Origin: Litorimonas sp046250185
GTDB lineage: Bacteria > Pseudomonadota > Alphaproteobacteria > Caulobacterales > Maricaulaceae
Reading direction: 5' to 3' (one strand)
DNA length: 64,000 nt
Assembly (NCBI RefSeq): GCF_046250185.1
Contig: NZ_CP176469.1
Under the pieces are notes generated by a model that made no database searches, had not been told where the DNA came from, and saw nothing but the letters and a program-made list of their open reading frames with translations. Position numbers and translations under genes: made by a program. Below, piece after piece: positions 43,852 through 52,052 of the stretch; position 1 is the first letter of the stretch, and each line of letters begins with the position of its first letter.

Positions 43852-45021
43852 ATGCAAGATGATCTGTTTTTCATACACGTTCCGAAGTGCCAAGGCACGA
43901 CCCTGAGTGGTATGATCGCAGCGTCGCATACAGCCGCAGCGTCCGTGACGTCAGAGCAAGTTGATCTGTTTACTATCCTATTTTCACCTGCGACTGACAT
44001 TGCGCGATATAAATATATTGGCGGGCATTATCCAAATTGGTTTCATCAAGCGAAATTTCCGAATAAACATCGCATGATCGTGGTACGTGATCCTTTAAAG
44101 CGATTTAAATCCATCATGAAACACGGACATAGAGATGCCGCTTTTCAAGGACATTTAACGGAATTATGGAAGACAGATAAACCTTTGAACGTATTCAAAG
44201 ATAAGAATAAATTAGCGCTTTGGCTAAAGGGCGCGTCGGTTGCTAGTTATTGTGCATCGGCGGCTTTGCCGACATTTGCTTCGGTTGAAGCGTTTTATGA
44301 AAATACGATGGCACAAATTGATCAATTCGAGCATTTAATTTCTGATTTAGATTTCGATGACTATTTTCTGAATATAGCCTTTCAATTAAATATGCCGCCG
44401 CTTGAGAACGTTCCCAACATACGATCTTCAAAAATTTATGCTGAAGAGGCAATTCCGAAGTTTAAAGGCTTAGACGCGGCCACTTTGAAGAAATATATTC
44501 CAGGCGAATACGAGTTATATGATCGCGTTGTGGCAGCGAGCTCGAAGTCAAAACCTACACGTCCGAATTACGAGCAATGGCAGAAGAAATATAATCAGTA
44601 TTGGCGCACAAAAACGCGGAGTGATTATATCTGCTTCACCCCCGACATGGCATTTAAAGGGTATGGCTGGTACCCACGCAGAAACCTGTCATTGGAGAGT
44701 GAAGGTATTCATTTCAAATTTGGTCTTCAATTTGACCAATCTGGCGCTTTTTTGGACTTGCCACTCGATACAAATATGAAAACGATTAGGGGTATGATCT
44801 ATTGCGTAGATCCCATAATCAAAGAAGGTTTCAAAGTTATGATCAATGGCGTGACTGCGGCCGTGACGTGGCCTATTTCGTCCATAGGAAGCGTGCATTC
44901 ATTTTCGGTCCAACTGTCTCGCGAGCTTTTGGGTGATCTATACACGCGAGTTGAGTTGAGTTATGAGGACGCCACGACAGTCACTGCGGACGTCTTCCTT
45001 TTAGAGCTATTGGCTCATTAG
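43852..45021 (+). CDS. Sulfotransferase-like protein with extra C-terminal domain
   Basis: A 389-residue protein. Residues 1-240 have the sulfotransferase plan: FIHVPKCQGTTLSG (5'-phosphosulfate loop) and MIVVRDPLKRFKSIMKHGHRD (3'-phosphate binding RDPxxRFxS), so PAPS-dependent transfer of sulfate to a glycan is likely. Residues 265-389 form a beta-rich region (YICFTPDMAFKGYGWYPRR, then KVMINGVTAAVTW) not usual in this family; it may bind carbohydrate. The A+T content is visibly higher than in its neighbours, suggesting separate acquisition. It is 9 bases after the glycosyltransferase and 9 bases before the exporter genes. Confidence 0.75.
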   Translation: MQDDLFFIHVPKCQGTTLSGMIAASHTAAASVTSEQVDLFTILFSPATDIARYKYIGGHYPNWFHQAKFPNKHRMIVVRDPLKRFKSIMKHGHRDAAFQGHLTELWKTDKPLNVFKDKNKLALWLKGASVASYCASAALPTFASVEAFYENTMAQIDQFEHLISDLDFDDYFLNIAFQLNMPPLENVPNIRSSKIYAEEAIPKFKGLDAATLKKYIPGEYELYDRVVAASSKSKPTRPNYEQWQKKYNQYWRTKTRSDYICFTPDMAFKGYGWYPRRNLSLESEGIHFKFGLQFDQSGAFLDLPLDTNMKTIRGMIYCVDPIIKEGFKVMINGVTAAVTWPISSIGSVHSFSVQLSRELLGDLYTRVELSYEDATTVTADVFLLELLAH

Positions 45022-45030
45022 ATTTATATC

Positions 45031-45831
45031 GTGTCCATAATCAATTCATATCGCGACGGATTCGCCAACATGGCGAGTTTTGTAAAAGACTGGCGAATTA
45101 TTCATTTGCTAGGCTTTAACGGGTTGCGCCGGCGTTACGCGCGCTCGAAGATAGGACAGTTCTGGATTACAATTAACTTGGGCATCGTTGTGTTAGCTTT
45201 GGGGCTGTTGTGGTCACAATTATGGCGTCTACCCATCACCGAATTTGTGCCTCACGTTGCGGCATCAAGTGTCATCTTTACGTATATTTCTGGAACGCTC
45301 ATGGCGGCCCGAGTAAATTTACAGTCGCATGCCAGCTACTTTATCAATAACAGATTATCGCACAGTGTGTCAGTCACAGGGATGATGTATGAGCAGGGCA
45401 TAACCCTTCTGCACAATTTAATTATAATCTTGCTGTGTAGTCTTTTCTTTCAAATAAAACCAACAATTTACATATTGACAGTGCCCTTCAGCCTCTTAGT
45501 GATCACGGCGATTTTATATATGCTGTCTTATATTATTGCTTACGTCTGCGTTCGTTACCGAGATATGATTGAAGTCATCGGGAGTATTCTGCAGGTCACC
45601 TATTTTGTAACTCCCATCATGTGGACGTCTGACCTGTTGCCAGATCACCTAGAGCCCTATTTATTTCTCAATCCCGTGGCCGCGATGATCGAAATTGTGA
45701 CTGACCCAATTTTGGGCAAAGACATTGACCCGAAGGCTTTTTACATGGTTGGCGGATTGTTTATTGTTCTATTGATTATAACGCCATTAGTCGTGGCGAG
45801 AAATCGCAAGCGCGCGATTTATTGGATGTAG
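45031..45831 (+). CDS. wzm: Polysaccharide ABC-2 exporter, permease (Wzm/KpsM type)
   Basis: A 266-residue inner-membrane permease with six hydrophobic segments. LRRRYARSKIGQFWITINLGI is the ABC-2 N-terminal signature (key: RYARSKIGQFW), and YFVTPIMWTSDLLP and LNPVAAMIEIVTDPILG are typical near the C-terminus. The start is GTG at 45031. With the ATP-binding protein encoded 4 bases later it should export lipid-linked polysaccharide. Whether the product is O-antigen or capsule cannot be settled here. Confidence 0.9.
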   Translation: MSIINSYRDGFANMASFVKDWRIIHLLGFNGLRRRYARSKIGQFWITINLGIVVLALGLLWSQLWRLPITEFVPHVAASSVIFTYISGTLMAARVNLQSHASYFINNRLSHSVSVTGMMYEQGITLLHNLIIILLCSLFFQIKPTIYILTVPFSLLVITAILYMLSYIIAYVCVRYRDMIEVIGSILQVTYFVTPIMWTSDLLPDHLEPYLFLNPVAAMIEIVTDPILGKDIDPKAFYMVGGLFIVLLIITPLVVARNRKRAIYWM

Positions 45832-45835
45832 TTAA

Positions 45836-46579
45836 ATGTCCTCGATTTCTCTCAAAAATGTATCTGTATCCTTCCCAATTTATACGGGCACAACACGTTC
45901 ATTGCGCCAAGAAATATTGTCTACGCTGGGCGGAAAAATTTCAGCACACGCGAAGACGACCTATGTCGATGCCTTGCATGATATTACAATGGAAATAGAG
46001 CAGGGTGATCGCCTAGGAATTATCGGTCACAATGGTGCGGGGAAGACAACACTCCTGCGCGTCCTGTCCGGAATTTATCCGCCGTCTAGTGGCGAGATTA
46101 AAATTGATGGTGAGGTCACGACGTTAACAGATGTATCTCTGGGCATGGACGTTGAAGCCACGGGTTGGCAGAATATTATCTTTCGGTCTGTTATGATGGG
46201 TAAGACCTATAAGGAAGCCCGAGAGCTGTCTCCGGCGATCGCAGAGTTTAGCGAATTAGGTGAGTTTCTAGACTTGCCTGTGCGGACATACTCAACGGGT
46301 ATGTTTATGCGGCTGGCCTTCGCGATTTCGACGGCGTTCACGCCAGATATTCTGGTTTTGGACGAATTAATCGGCGCGGGCGATGCGGCGTTTCAGACGA
46401 AGTCTTTGGCACGCCTACAGGGTTTATTGGACGAATCAAACATCATCGTGATTTCCTCACATAATCTAGGAATCATTAAATCCCATTGCACGAAGGCGCT
46501 CTATCTAGGTAAAGGATCTGTCATAGCGATGGGAGGTGTCGAAGAGGTTTTGGAACAACACCGCGTCGATAACGCTTAG
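45836..46579 (+). CDS. wzt: Polysaccharide ABC exporter, ATP-binding protein (short Wzt/KpsT type)
   Basis: A 247-residue ATPase. Walker A is GHNGAGKTT (K70), the signature is YSTGMFMRLAFA in place of LSGGQ, as in Wzt and TagH, and Walker B is ILVLDELIGAGD. It ends after the ATPase domain and lacks the C-terminal carbohydrate-binding domain of Wzt proteins that recognise a chain cap, so export should not depend on cap recognition. It is the last gene of the gmd operon and is convergent with the NeuD-like gene (17-base gap). Confidence 0.92.
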   Translation: MSSISLKNVSVSFPIYTGTTRSLRQEILSTLGGKISAHAKTTYVDALHDITMEIEQGDRLGIIGHNGAGKTTLLRVLSGIYPPSSGEIKIDGEVTTLTDVSLGMDVEATGWQNIIFRSVMMGKTYKEARELSPAIAEFSELGEFLDLPVRTYSTGMFMRLAFAISTAFTPDILVLDELIGAGDAAFQTKSLARLQGLLDESNIIVISSHNLGIIKSHCTKALYLGKGSVIAMGGVEEVLEQHRVDNA

Positions 46580-46596
46580 GACAAACGCGGAGTGAA

Positions 46597-47220
46597 TTAA
46601 AACGTCTGCGTCCGCCGGGCGGGATTGCCACTGACCGTTTTCTCGTCTTTAATCCGAGAGATAACGACCGCACCTGCATTGATCTGCACATCTTTGCCAA
46701 TTTTTATATTGTCAATAATCGCAGCTGACAGCCCGACAAAACTCCGCGCGCCAATCGTGCTGCGCCCGCCAATTTGCACACCGGGTGAAATTGTGACGAA
46801 GTCAGCCATCGTGGTTTCGTGGCCGATTCCAACTTGGTAATTAATGGTGCAGCCCACGCCAATTTTGGTTTGTGCCCCGACCACAACGCCCGGGCAAATA
46901 ACTGTGCCATCGCCAATCTCGCTCGCCCGCACGGTGGCAGTGGGATGAATGATGGTCTTGAAACGTGCACCCTCAGCGGTCAATTGCGGGAGTAGGCTAG
47001 CTTTGACTGCGGGCTTAGCGATCGCGTTTACAATGAAGTCAGCTGCCGCGAAATCAAAGCCTCTATCCGAGAGAACGGGCAGGCCGCTGGAATGGGGGGC
47101 AGGGTCAGCCTCGCCCGAAAGAAAGCCGCCAAATTCGCGCGCCGCCGCATCGCCTAAGGCATCGCAAGACCAATCATATACTTCCAGTGAGAACGGCCCA
47201 TCACCCAAAATATACCACAT
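46597..47220 (-). CDS. NeuD/PglD/PerB-type sugar acyltransferase
   Basis: A 207-residue left-handed beta-helix enzyme. The N-terminal domain (ILGDGPFSLEVYDW) is the Rossmann-like sugar-nucleotide part; hexapeptide repeats start near 95 (TIIHPTATVRASEIGDGTVI). His in VGIGHETTMADF fits the catalytic His of PglD/NeuD enzymes. Caulobacter PerB, which N-acetylates GDP-perosamine, belongs to this group. It is the last gene of an operon with an adenylate-forming enzyme, an SDR and an ACP, so the donor may be acyl-ACP and not acetyl-CoA. That is inference. Confidence 0.85.
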   Translation of the reverse strand: MWYILGDGPFSLEVYDWSCDALGDAAAREFGGFLSGEADPAPHSSGLPVLSDRGFDFAAADFIVNAIAKPAVKASLLPQLTAEGARFKTIIHPTATVRASEIGDGTVICPGVVVGAQTKIGVGCTINYQVGIGHETTMADFVTISPGVQIGGRSTIGARSFVGLSAAIIDNIKIGKDVQINAGAVVISRIKDEKTVSGNPARRTQTF

Positions 47221-47223
47221 GGG

Positions 47224-48531
47224 TTAGCCCATCTTTTTAAAGCGGTGATTGACCCCAACTTCGCCAATCCGAATTTTTTGCGGGAGAAAAGCGCTCGGCA
47301 ATTTATCCCGCATCCATATTTTCAGGTCTTTGCGAGAGGTCTCAGACCCTTCTACTAGCTGACACGTCAGCTCTGCATGCATGCCTGTGATGGGATTAGG
47401 GCGGCCTTTGGCGTGGGCGAACATCACATCTGGATGTTGCAAAGCTGCATTTTCAATGACTTCTGGCAGCACTTTTTCGCCGCCAATATTGATCCATTCC
47501 GTTGTTCGACCGACGACACGAATTGATCCGTCATCGCGTTGCTCAACAATATCTTTGGAATCATACCAGCCTTCATCGTCAAATGGCGATTCGGCATTGA
47601 GGTATCCAATCATCTTGTTCTGAGCGCGAATTTTCAAAACACCGTCGACAATCTTTGTTTCAATCCCTTCGCCGCCAACATGCATCCAGAGGCTATCGCG
47701 GGCCACAGATTTCACACGCATAATACCAAGCTCCGACATGCCAAAGGTCTGACGGAAATCAACATTGGGTAGAGCTTTTGTAATGCGTTTGAGGCTGGAT
47801 TCGTCCATGCGCTCTGTGCCGTATGTGATAAGTTTGAGGCTCGGCAACTCCATCTCTTCAATAGAGCCGTCCAGCAACATCATGCGCAAGAATGTCGGCG
47901 TTGTCGGGAGGACTTCAACGTCAAAATCAATGATGTCTTGCAAGATATTTGTCACCGTACGGCCTGAGGGCATGATCACAACGCCTTTGTTAAACAGCGT
48001 GTGGAACATCGTATTCACACCACCAATGTGATCAAACAACAGGAAATTTAGCATCCGGAATGTTTTGCGGGGCGTTCTGAAACGAACCAAAAACTTGTCG
48101 AAATCATGCAAGATAGCTTTAGGTAATCCAGTTGTACCGGACGAAAACAGAACCAAGCCAGCATGCCCCAAATCGCGTAATTCATTCAGCATAGGATGAT
48201 CAGCATGGCTTTCACGTAGGCGGGTCATAGTGCCGTCTTCGCGAACAACGACGTCGACCATGGCAGCCTCGAAAAAGTATTCGTGCTGGGGTTTCGTCGC
48301 CTCTGTCAGCGGCACATAGATCGCTTTATTGGAAATAATGGTGAGCATCCGCCGAATGGAGGGCGCGTCAAATTCACCGATCAGCGCGACGACATCTCCG
48401 GCCTTGACGAAATCATCGACAGCTTCATCCGTGATTAAAACTTCGCTTGGGCGCAGAGAGGAGGTGCGAGATATTAAGCAAGGCGAGTCGCTGTCCTCAT
48501 AACGGGCTTGTAATTCTTCGATTAAAGACAC
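47224..48531 (-). CDS. Adenylate-forming acyl ligase (AMP-binding)
   Basis: A 435-residue member of the class I adenylate-forming family, shorter than typical acyl-CoA synthetases (500-600). The P-loop VLFSSGTTGLPKAIL, FGMSELGIM and WYDSKDIVEQRDDGSIRVVGR are family motifs, and GGEKVLPEVIENA leads to a C-terminal domain. The catalytic lysine region near the end (LPQKIRIGEVGVNHRFKKMG) is present in short form. It should activate a carboxylic acid with ATP and load it on the ACP or CoA. It starts with GTG, sharing one base with the SDR stop (TAGTG), so translation is probably coupled. Confidence 0.85.
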   Translation of the reverse strand: MSLIEELQARYEDSDSPCLISRTSSLRPSEVLITDEAVDDFVKAGDVVALIGEFDAPSIRRMLTIISNKAIYVPLTEATKPQHEYFFEAAMVDVVVREDGTMTRLRESHADHPMLNELRDLGHAGLVLFSSGTTGLPKAILHDFDKFLVRFRTPRKTFRMLNFLLFDHIGGVNTMFHTLFNKGVVIMPSGRTVTNILQDIIDFDVEVLPTTPTFLRMMLLDGSIEEMELPSLKLITYGTERMDESSLKRITKALPNVDFRQTFGMSELGIMRVKSVARDSLWMHVGGEGIETKIVDGVLKIRAQNKMIGYLNAESPFDDEGWYDSKDIVEQRDDGSIRVVGRTTEWINIGGEKVLPEVIENAALQHPDVMFAHAKGRPNPITGMHAELTCQLVEGSETSRKDLKIWMRDKLPSAFLPQKIRIGEVGVNHRFKKMG

Positions 48532-49223
48532 TATGCGCCTCCCACATTAAAAACTTGTCCGCTGAGCATATGGCTTGATTCGCTCAGCAGCATACGGGTG
48601 AGGTCGACAATATCGTCTTTCGTAAATTGCTTGGGGATGATCTGCTGATCAATTATGCGCTGGATTGAAGCGGCGGGCACTTTGGCGATCAAGTCGGTCT
48701 CAATCGGCCCGGGGGCGATAACATTCACGGTGGTATTGAAGTCCGCCATTTCGCGCGCAAAGCTTTTCGAGAAGCCTTCGACGCCCGCTTTGGACGCAAT
48801 ATAAATAGACTCGCCTTTCAGAGAGATTGGCACAGCGATGGTCGAGAAATTGATAATTCGACCGCCCTTGTTGCGAACAAAGCGTTTGGCAAGAAAAGCG
48901 TTTACATTGATTGTGCCGATAAGGTTTGTGCGAATAATGCGCTCAATCGTCTCTGGCGGTGTTGAAATTGCGAGATTCATGGACGCAATGCCAGCCGCAT
49001 TGACCAAGCCGTATAGCGATTTCATCTTGCCCACGCTTTTGAGGTTGTCTTTGACGGATTGATATTCGCCAATATCACAGGCAATCGCCTCAATTCCATC
49101 AGGGGCTTTGCCGCTTCGGGAGGCCCCAATCACGTGGTAACCATCTGCCTGGAGTGCTGAACAAATACTGGCGCCGAGGCCTCGCGATGACCCGGTCACC
49201 AAAATTGTTTTATCCGCCTTCAT
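48531..49223 (-). CDS. SDR, FabG-like ketoreductase
   Basis: A 230-residue classical SDR. VTGSSRGLGASI (9-20) binds the cofactor, NAAGIAS follows, and YIASK (Y141, K145) carries the catalytic pair; the Ser position reads Thr128 in NFSTIA. PGPIETDLIAKVP and SGQVFNVGGA complete the fold. FabG-like enzymes reduce 3-ketoacyl groups on ACP, so within this operon it may make a 3-hydroxyacyl chain. It could equally act on a free sugar or acid. It lies between the ACP and the adenylate-forming gene. Confidence 0.87.
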   Translation of the reverse strand: MKADKTILVTGSSRGLGASICSALQADGYHVIGASRSGKAPDGIEAIACDIGEYQSVKDNLKSVGKMKSLYGLVNAAGIASMNLAISTPPETIERIIRTNLIGTINVNAFLAKRFVRNKGGRIINFSTIAVPISLKGESIYIASKAGVEGFSKSFAREMADFNTTVNVIAPGPIETDLIAKVPAASIQRIIDQQIIPKQFTKDDIVDLTRMLLSESSHMLSGQVFNVGGA

Positions 49224-49274
49224 GACAATATCCTTCAGTCTTAGATTTGCCGTATGAGGGCAAGGAGAGCCTGA

Positions 49275-49577
49275 CTAAGCGTCTTCTGACACAAGGGTTA
49301 GGAGGTGATCAGCCAGCGTTTCTGGAGAGCGGAAAATACTCCGCGCCGCAGAGAGTGTGGCATCACTTTGCCAAGCAAATTCGACGTCCAGCGTATCTTC
49401 AGCATATTCTTCAATTTCGAGCATCAGTTCGACTAGGCTATGGGAGTCGATGATGGCATCTTTGCCGACCAAAACACTGTCTTTAGTGACGGTAATATCA
49501 CCTGACCCCTCGGCCCGATCCTCAATGATTTCTTGAACAAAACCGATGATTTTTGTGACTAAAACTTGCTTATCCAT
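49275..49577 (-). CDS. Acyl carrier protein-like
   Basis: A 100-residue acidic helical protein. The phosphopantetheine site is IIDSHSLVEL (D44, S45), a variant of the usual DSL motif with one extra residue between Ser and Leu. The length is slightly above that of AcpP (about 78). It is distinct from the housekeeping ACP, which normally sits next to fabF, and is the first gene of the acyl operon behind a consensus promoter. It probably holds the acyl group while it is built or transferred. Confidence 0.82.
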   Translation of the reverse strand: MDKQVLVTKIIGFVQEIIEDRAEGSGDITVTKDSVLVGKDAIIDSHSLVELMLEIEEYAEDTLDVEFAWQSDATLSAARSIFRSPETLADHLLTLVSEDA

Positions 49578-49631
49578 GACGCCGAAACACCTTAAATTAA
49601 TGTGGGAGATCCGCTCCCGAAAGAGCTACCG

Positions 49632-49660
49632 CATTTATAGGCCCAGACATACAGTGTCAA
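49632..49660 (-). promoter_or_regulatory. Consensus promoter of the ACP acyl operon
   Basis: On the minus strand TTGACA (49660-49655), exactly 17 bases, then TAAATG (49637-49632). Transcription should start near 49625. The leader can fold as GCTC/GAGC or GGGAG/CTCCC, two stems that share bases, and then has AAGGTG upstream of the ACP start. Confidence 0.65.
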
Positions 49661-49712
49661 AACAAAACTTCAACACTGCCTAGCGGGTCAGCCCATGAAT
49701 TGGCAGGAAAAT

Positions 49713-50738
49713 CTATGCAATTTTGACCAGAGAGAAATGACTGAATGTGTCGATCCAAGAATTGGAGGGCAGGTTGTTGGAGGTCAGTTCAATCTGATCA
49801 CCCGCTTGGAAACTCTGGGTGTAGACAATGTGATTGGCGTGCTGCTGCCCAGCAAAACTATTACCATTATTTTGCGCAATATATACCGTCACCCCGTTGA
49901 TGACCAAAAACCAGTAATGCACAGCACTGATGACCTGCACCAACTGACTGGCTGAAAACATGTAAACGCCGTCATCAGGAATAATCAGGGACGTCTTTGC
50001 CATATTGGTCATGGCGTTGATCATGCCGCCTTGAGGGGCAAAGGTCTGCCGCGCCGGGCTTTCAACTTGCTGGCCGAGCGTGCCGTAGATCACGGGTTGT
50101 TTGGGGTGAGAGACCGCGCCAGACGTCTGGTCGATGACAAGGCTATCCATGAAATCCGTGCCGTCCGCACTGACCCGAACCGTCAGATCATTTGTCCCTG
50201 TTAGCCCGAATTCTGCGTGACCATTAAAGCCAGACTGAAAAAGTAGCGATGCTGTATCGGAAGCGATATTTTTATTGATCTTCAGGCGGTGGTCATCGCC
50301 GTCATGGCTAAGCAATGTTGCCTCGCTGGCAACGCTGAGACGGTTCGTCGGGTCGCTGGCTGCGTTTACACCAAGCTGAGTCAAGGATGTCAGGGAGCTC
50401 TGCGAGGAGACGGGAGTCCAGCCGTCTGCGCCCGTCCAAACTACGAGCAAATCTTCGTCTTCCACCCAACCGACCCAACCCAGCTTGGGCCTGTGATATA
50501 TCATGGCTGCGCCGTCTTTTTGCGCAATATCACCAGCTTCCCCGATGGGAGAATTTGCCGGAACAATCTGTCGATCCCCGTCACTCATGCTGTCAACGTC
50601 AACCTCTGCCGTGCGAGACCGCAGGCTTAACTGTGTGATGGCGTCGAGTTTAAAAATAGCTTCATTATGGGTAACGTGTTTTTGCGCTTGAGCGGGGGCG
50701 ATCATGGGGAGATCGAGATGAGGTGTTTTCAAATCCAT
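49713..50738 (-). CDS. DUF2793 domain protein (phage/GTA spike-like)
   Basis: A 341-residue protein. LDLPMIAPAQAQKHVTHNEA near the N-terminus is the hallmark of DUF2793, a domain found in alphaproteobacterial prophages and, as I recall, in gene transfer agent spike proteins that bind capsule. The middle is beta-rich with tail-fibre-like repeats (RLSVASEATLLSHDGDDHRLKI split), and the C-terminus (about 225-341) looks like a jelly-roll binding domain (GVYMFSASQLVQVISAV, GNSFAGQQHANHIVYTQSF). The ATG at 50738 has AAGGT 8 bases upstream; ATGs further up are not supported. No other phage gene is nearby. It lies within the polysaccharide locus. Confidence 0.8.
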   Translation of the reverse strand: MDLKTPHLDLPMIAPAQAQKHVTHNEAIFKLDAITQLSLRSRTAEVDVDSMSDGDRQIVPANSPIGEAGDIAQKDGAAMIYHRPKLGWVGWVEDEDLLVVWTGADGWTPVSSQSSLTSLTQLGVNAASDPTNRLSVASEATLLSHDGDDHRLKINKNIASDTASLLFQSGFNGHAEFGLTGTNDLTVRVSADGTDFMDSLVIDQTSGAVSHPKQPVIYGTLGQQVESPARQTFAPQGGMINAMTNMAKTSLIIPDDGVYMFSASQLVQVISAVHYWFLVINGVTVYIAQNNGNSFAGQQHANHIVYTQSFQAGDQIELTSNNLPSNSWIDTFSHFSLVKIA

Positions 50739-50876
50739 GGGGTGACCTTTCATATATGGGGAGGCGTATCTTAGAAGACCGTTCAAAGGCGTGGATTAAT
50801 TTGCGCAATGGTTGTATCTATTTAAATGAATCACGGCTTGAGCGGTCATTTGTGCTAAGCCTCAATCGGAGTCCGC

Positions 50877-52052
50877 TTGACTATTCTTCAGCCCATAAAG
50901 TCCCGTGTGAAACGCGCCTTGGTCAAAGGGTCTTTGCGCGGGTGGGAGGCTGGCGATCAGTCGCTCGGTGGGCCTGTTACGGTCGTCGGTTTTTTCTCTG
51001 CCAGCAGCGGAATAGGCGAGGGCGCGCGGCGGCTTTATGCAAGTTTGAAAGCGGCTGGCCTTGAGGTTTATGCTTATGACGTTGCGGGGTTCATTGATCC
51101 CGCCATGTCAAAAATAGCCTTCAAGAGCGATGCAGACCCAGGGCGCGGGCCATTGATACTTCATGTCAATCCGCCTGAAATCGGCGCTGTTCTTGCCCAT
51201 TTCAAACCGAAAAATTTAGACAAGCGTTACCGCATTGGCTGCTGGGTTTGGGAGTTAGAAACACCGCCCGATAGCTGGAAAAGCTATATGCCTTACTGCC
51301 ATGAATTATGGGCGCCCAGCCAGTTTTCGGCCAATGCGATTGCAAGATTTGGCAGACCTTGCATCAATGTAGGCTACGGCTTCGATGCGGTGCCCTTGGC
51401 GACTGTGCAAAGCCCATCGGCCGAACTAAAATGCCTTATTGTGGCGGATGCATTGTCGTCGTGGGAGCGGAAAAATCCAGTGGGCGGCGTGGATGCTTTC
51501 CTTAAAGCGTTCGGCCCAAATGACAATGTGTCTCTGACGGTGAAGTTATCAAATGTGTCTGCGGCGTCAGATAATTGGAAAGCGATACAGGCACGCGCTG
51601 CTGGCTCATCACAGATACATTTTCTGACCGACACGATGACACGCGCCCAAATGAACGAGGTACTAGATGCCCATTCTGTCGTGATAAATCTACACCGATC
51701 AGAAGGCTACGGCCTCCCCATTGCGGAAGCTCTATTGCGCGGCAAAGATAGCGTGTTCACCGCGTGGTCATCGCCCGAAGAATTTACGCATCTTAACGGT
51801 GCACATGGCATAGGATTTAATTTCTGCGATACGAATGACAGCGCAGGCCACTATAAAGGTGGGCGCTGGGCAGAACCAAATTTGGACGAGGCTGTGGCAG
51901 TCCTTCGGGACATCTACAAAACTTGGAACACGAGTTCTCAAGACGCCTGGGACAGACGGCGGGAGACAATCGCACAATCAGCCCATAATTTTTTTAGCTA
52001 CGCCGCCTTCGCTTCCCGCAATCAAGCGATCATCAACGATTTGCAAGATTAA
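50877..52052 (+). CDS. GT4 glycosyltransferase
   Basis: A 391-residue GT-B enzyme. GFFSASSGIGEGARRLYASL is the N-terminal acceptor-side loop, ELWAPSQFSANAI is typical of GT4, and VINLHRSEGYGLPIAEALLRG holds the donor-site EX7E. The start is TTG at 50877 with GGAG 6 bases upstream; no ATG fits. It is the only gene on the plus strand between the DUF2793 gene and fcl and its stop overlaps the fcl stop (52049-52052). Donor unknown; GDP-fucose from the neighbour is possible. Confidence 0.85.
   Translation: MTILQPIKSRVKRALVKGSLRGWEAGDQSLGGPVTVVGFFSASSGIGEGARRLYASLKAAGLEVYAYDVAGFIDPAMSKIAFKSDADPGRGPLILHVNPPEIGAVLAHFKPKNLDKRYRIGCWVWELETPPDSWKSYMPYCHELWAPSQFSANAIARFGRPCINVGYGFDAVPLATVQSPSAELKCLIVADALSSWERKNPVGGVDAFLKAFGPNDNVSLTVKLSNVSAASDNWKAIQARAAGSSQIHFLTDTMTRAQMNEVLDAHSVVINLHRSEGYGLPIAEALLRGKDSVFTAWSSPEEFTHLNGAHGIGFNFCDTNDSAGHYKGGRWAEPNLDEAVAVLRDIYKTWNTSSQDAWDRRRETIAQSAHNFFSYAAFASRNQAIINDLQD

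Noticed and set aside
49713..50738. A prophage remnant around the DUF2793 gene
   Set aside because: No capsid, portal, terminase, tail or lysis gene is seen on either side; the gene stands alone.
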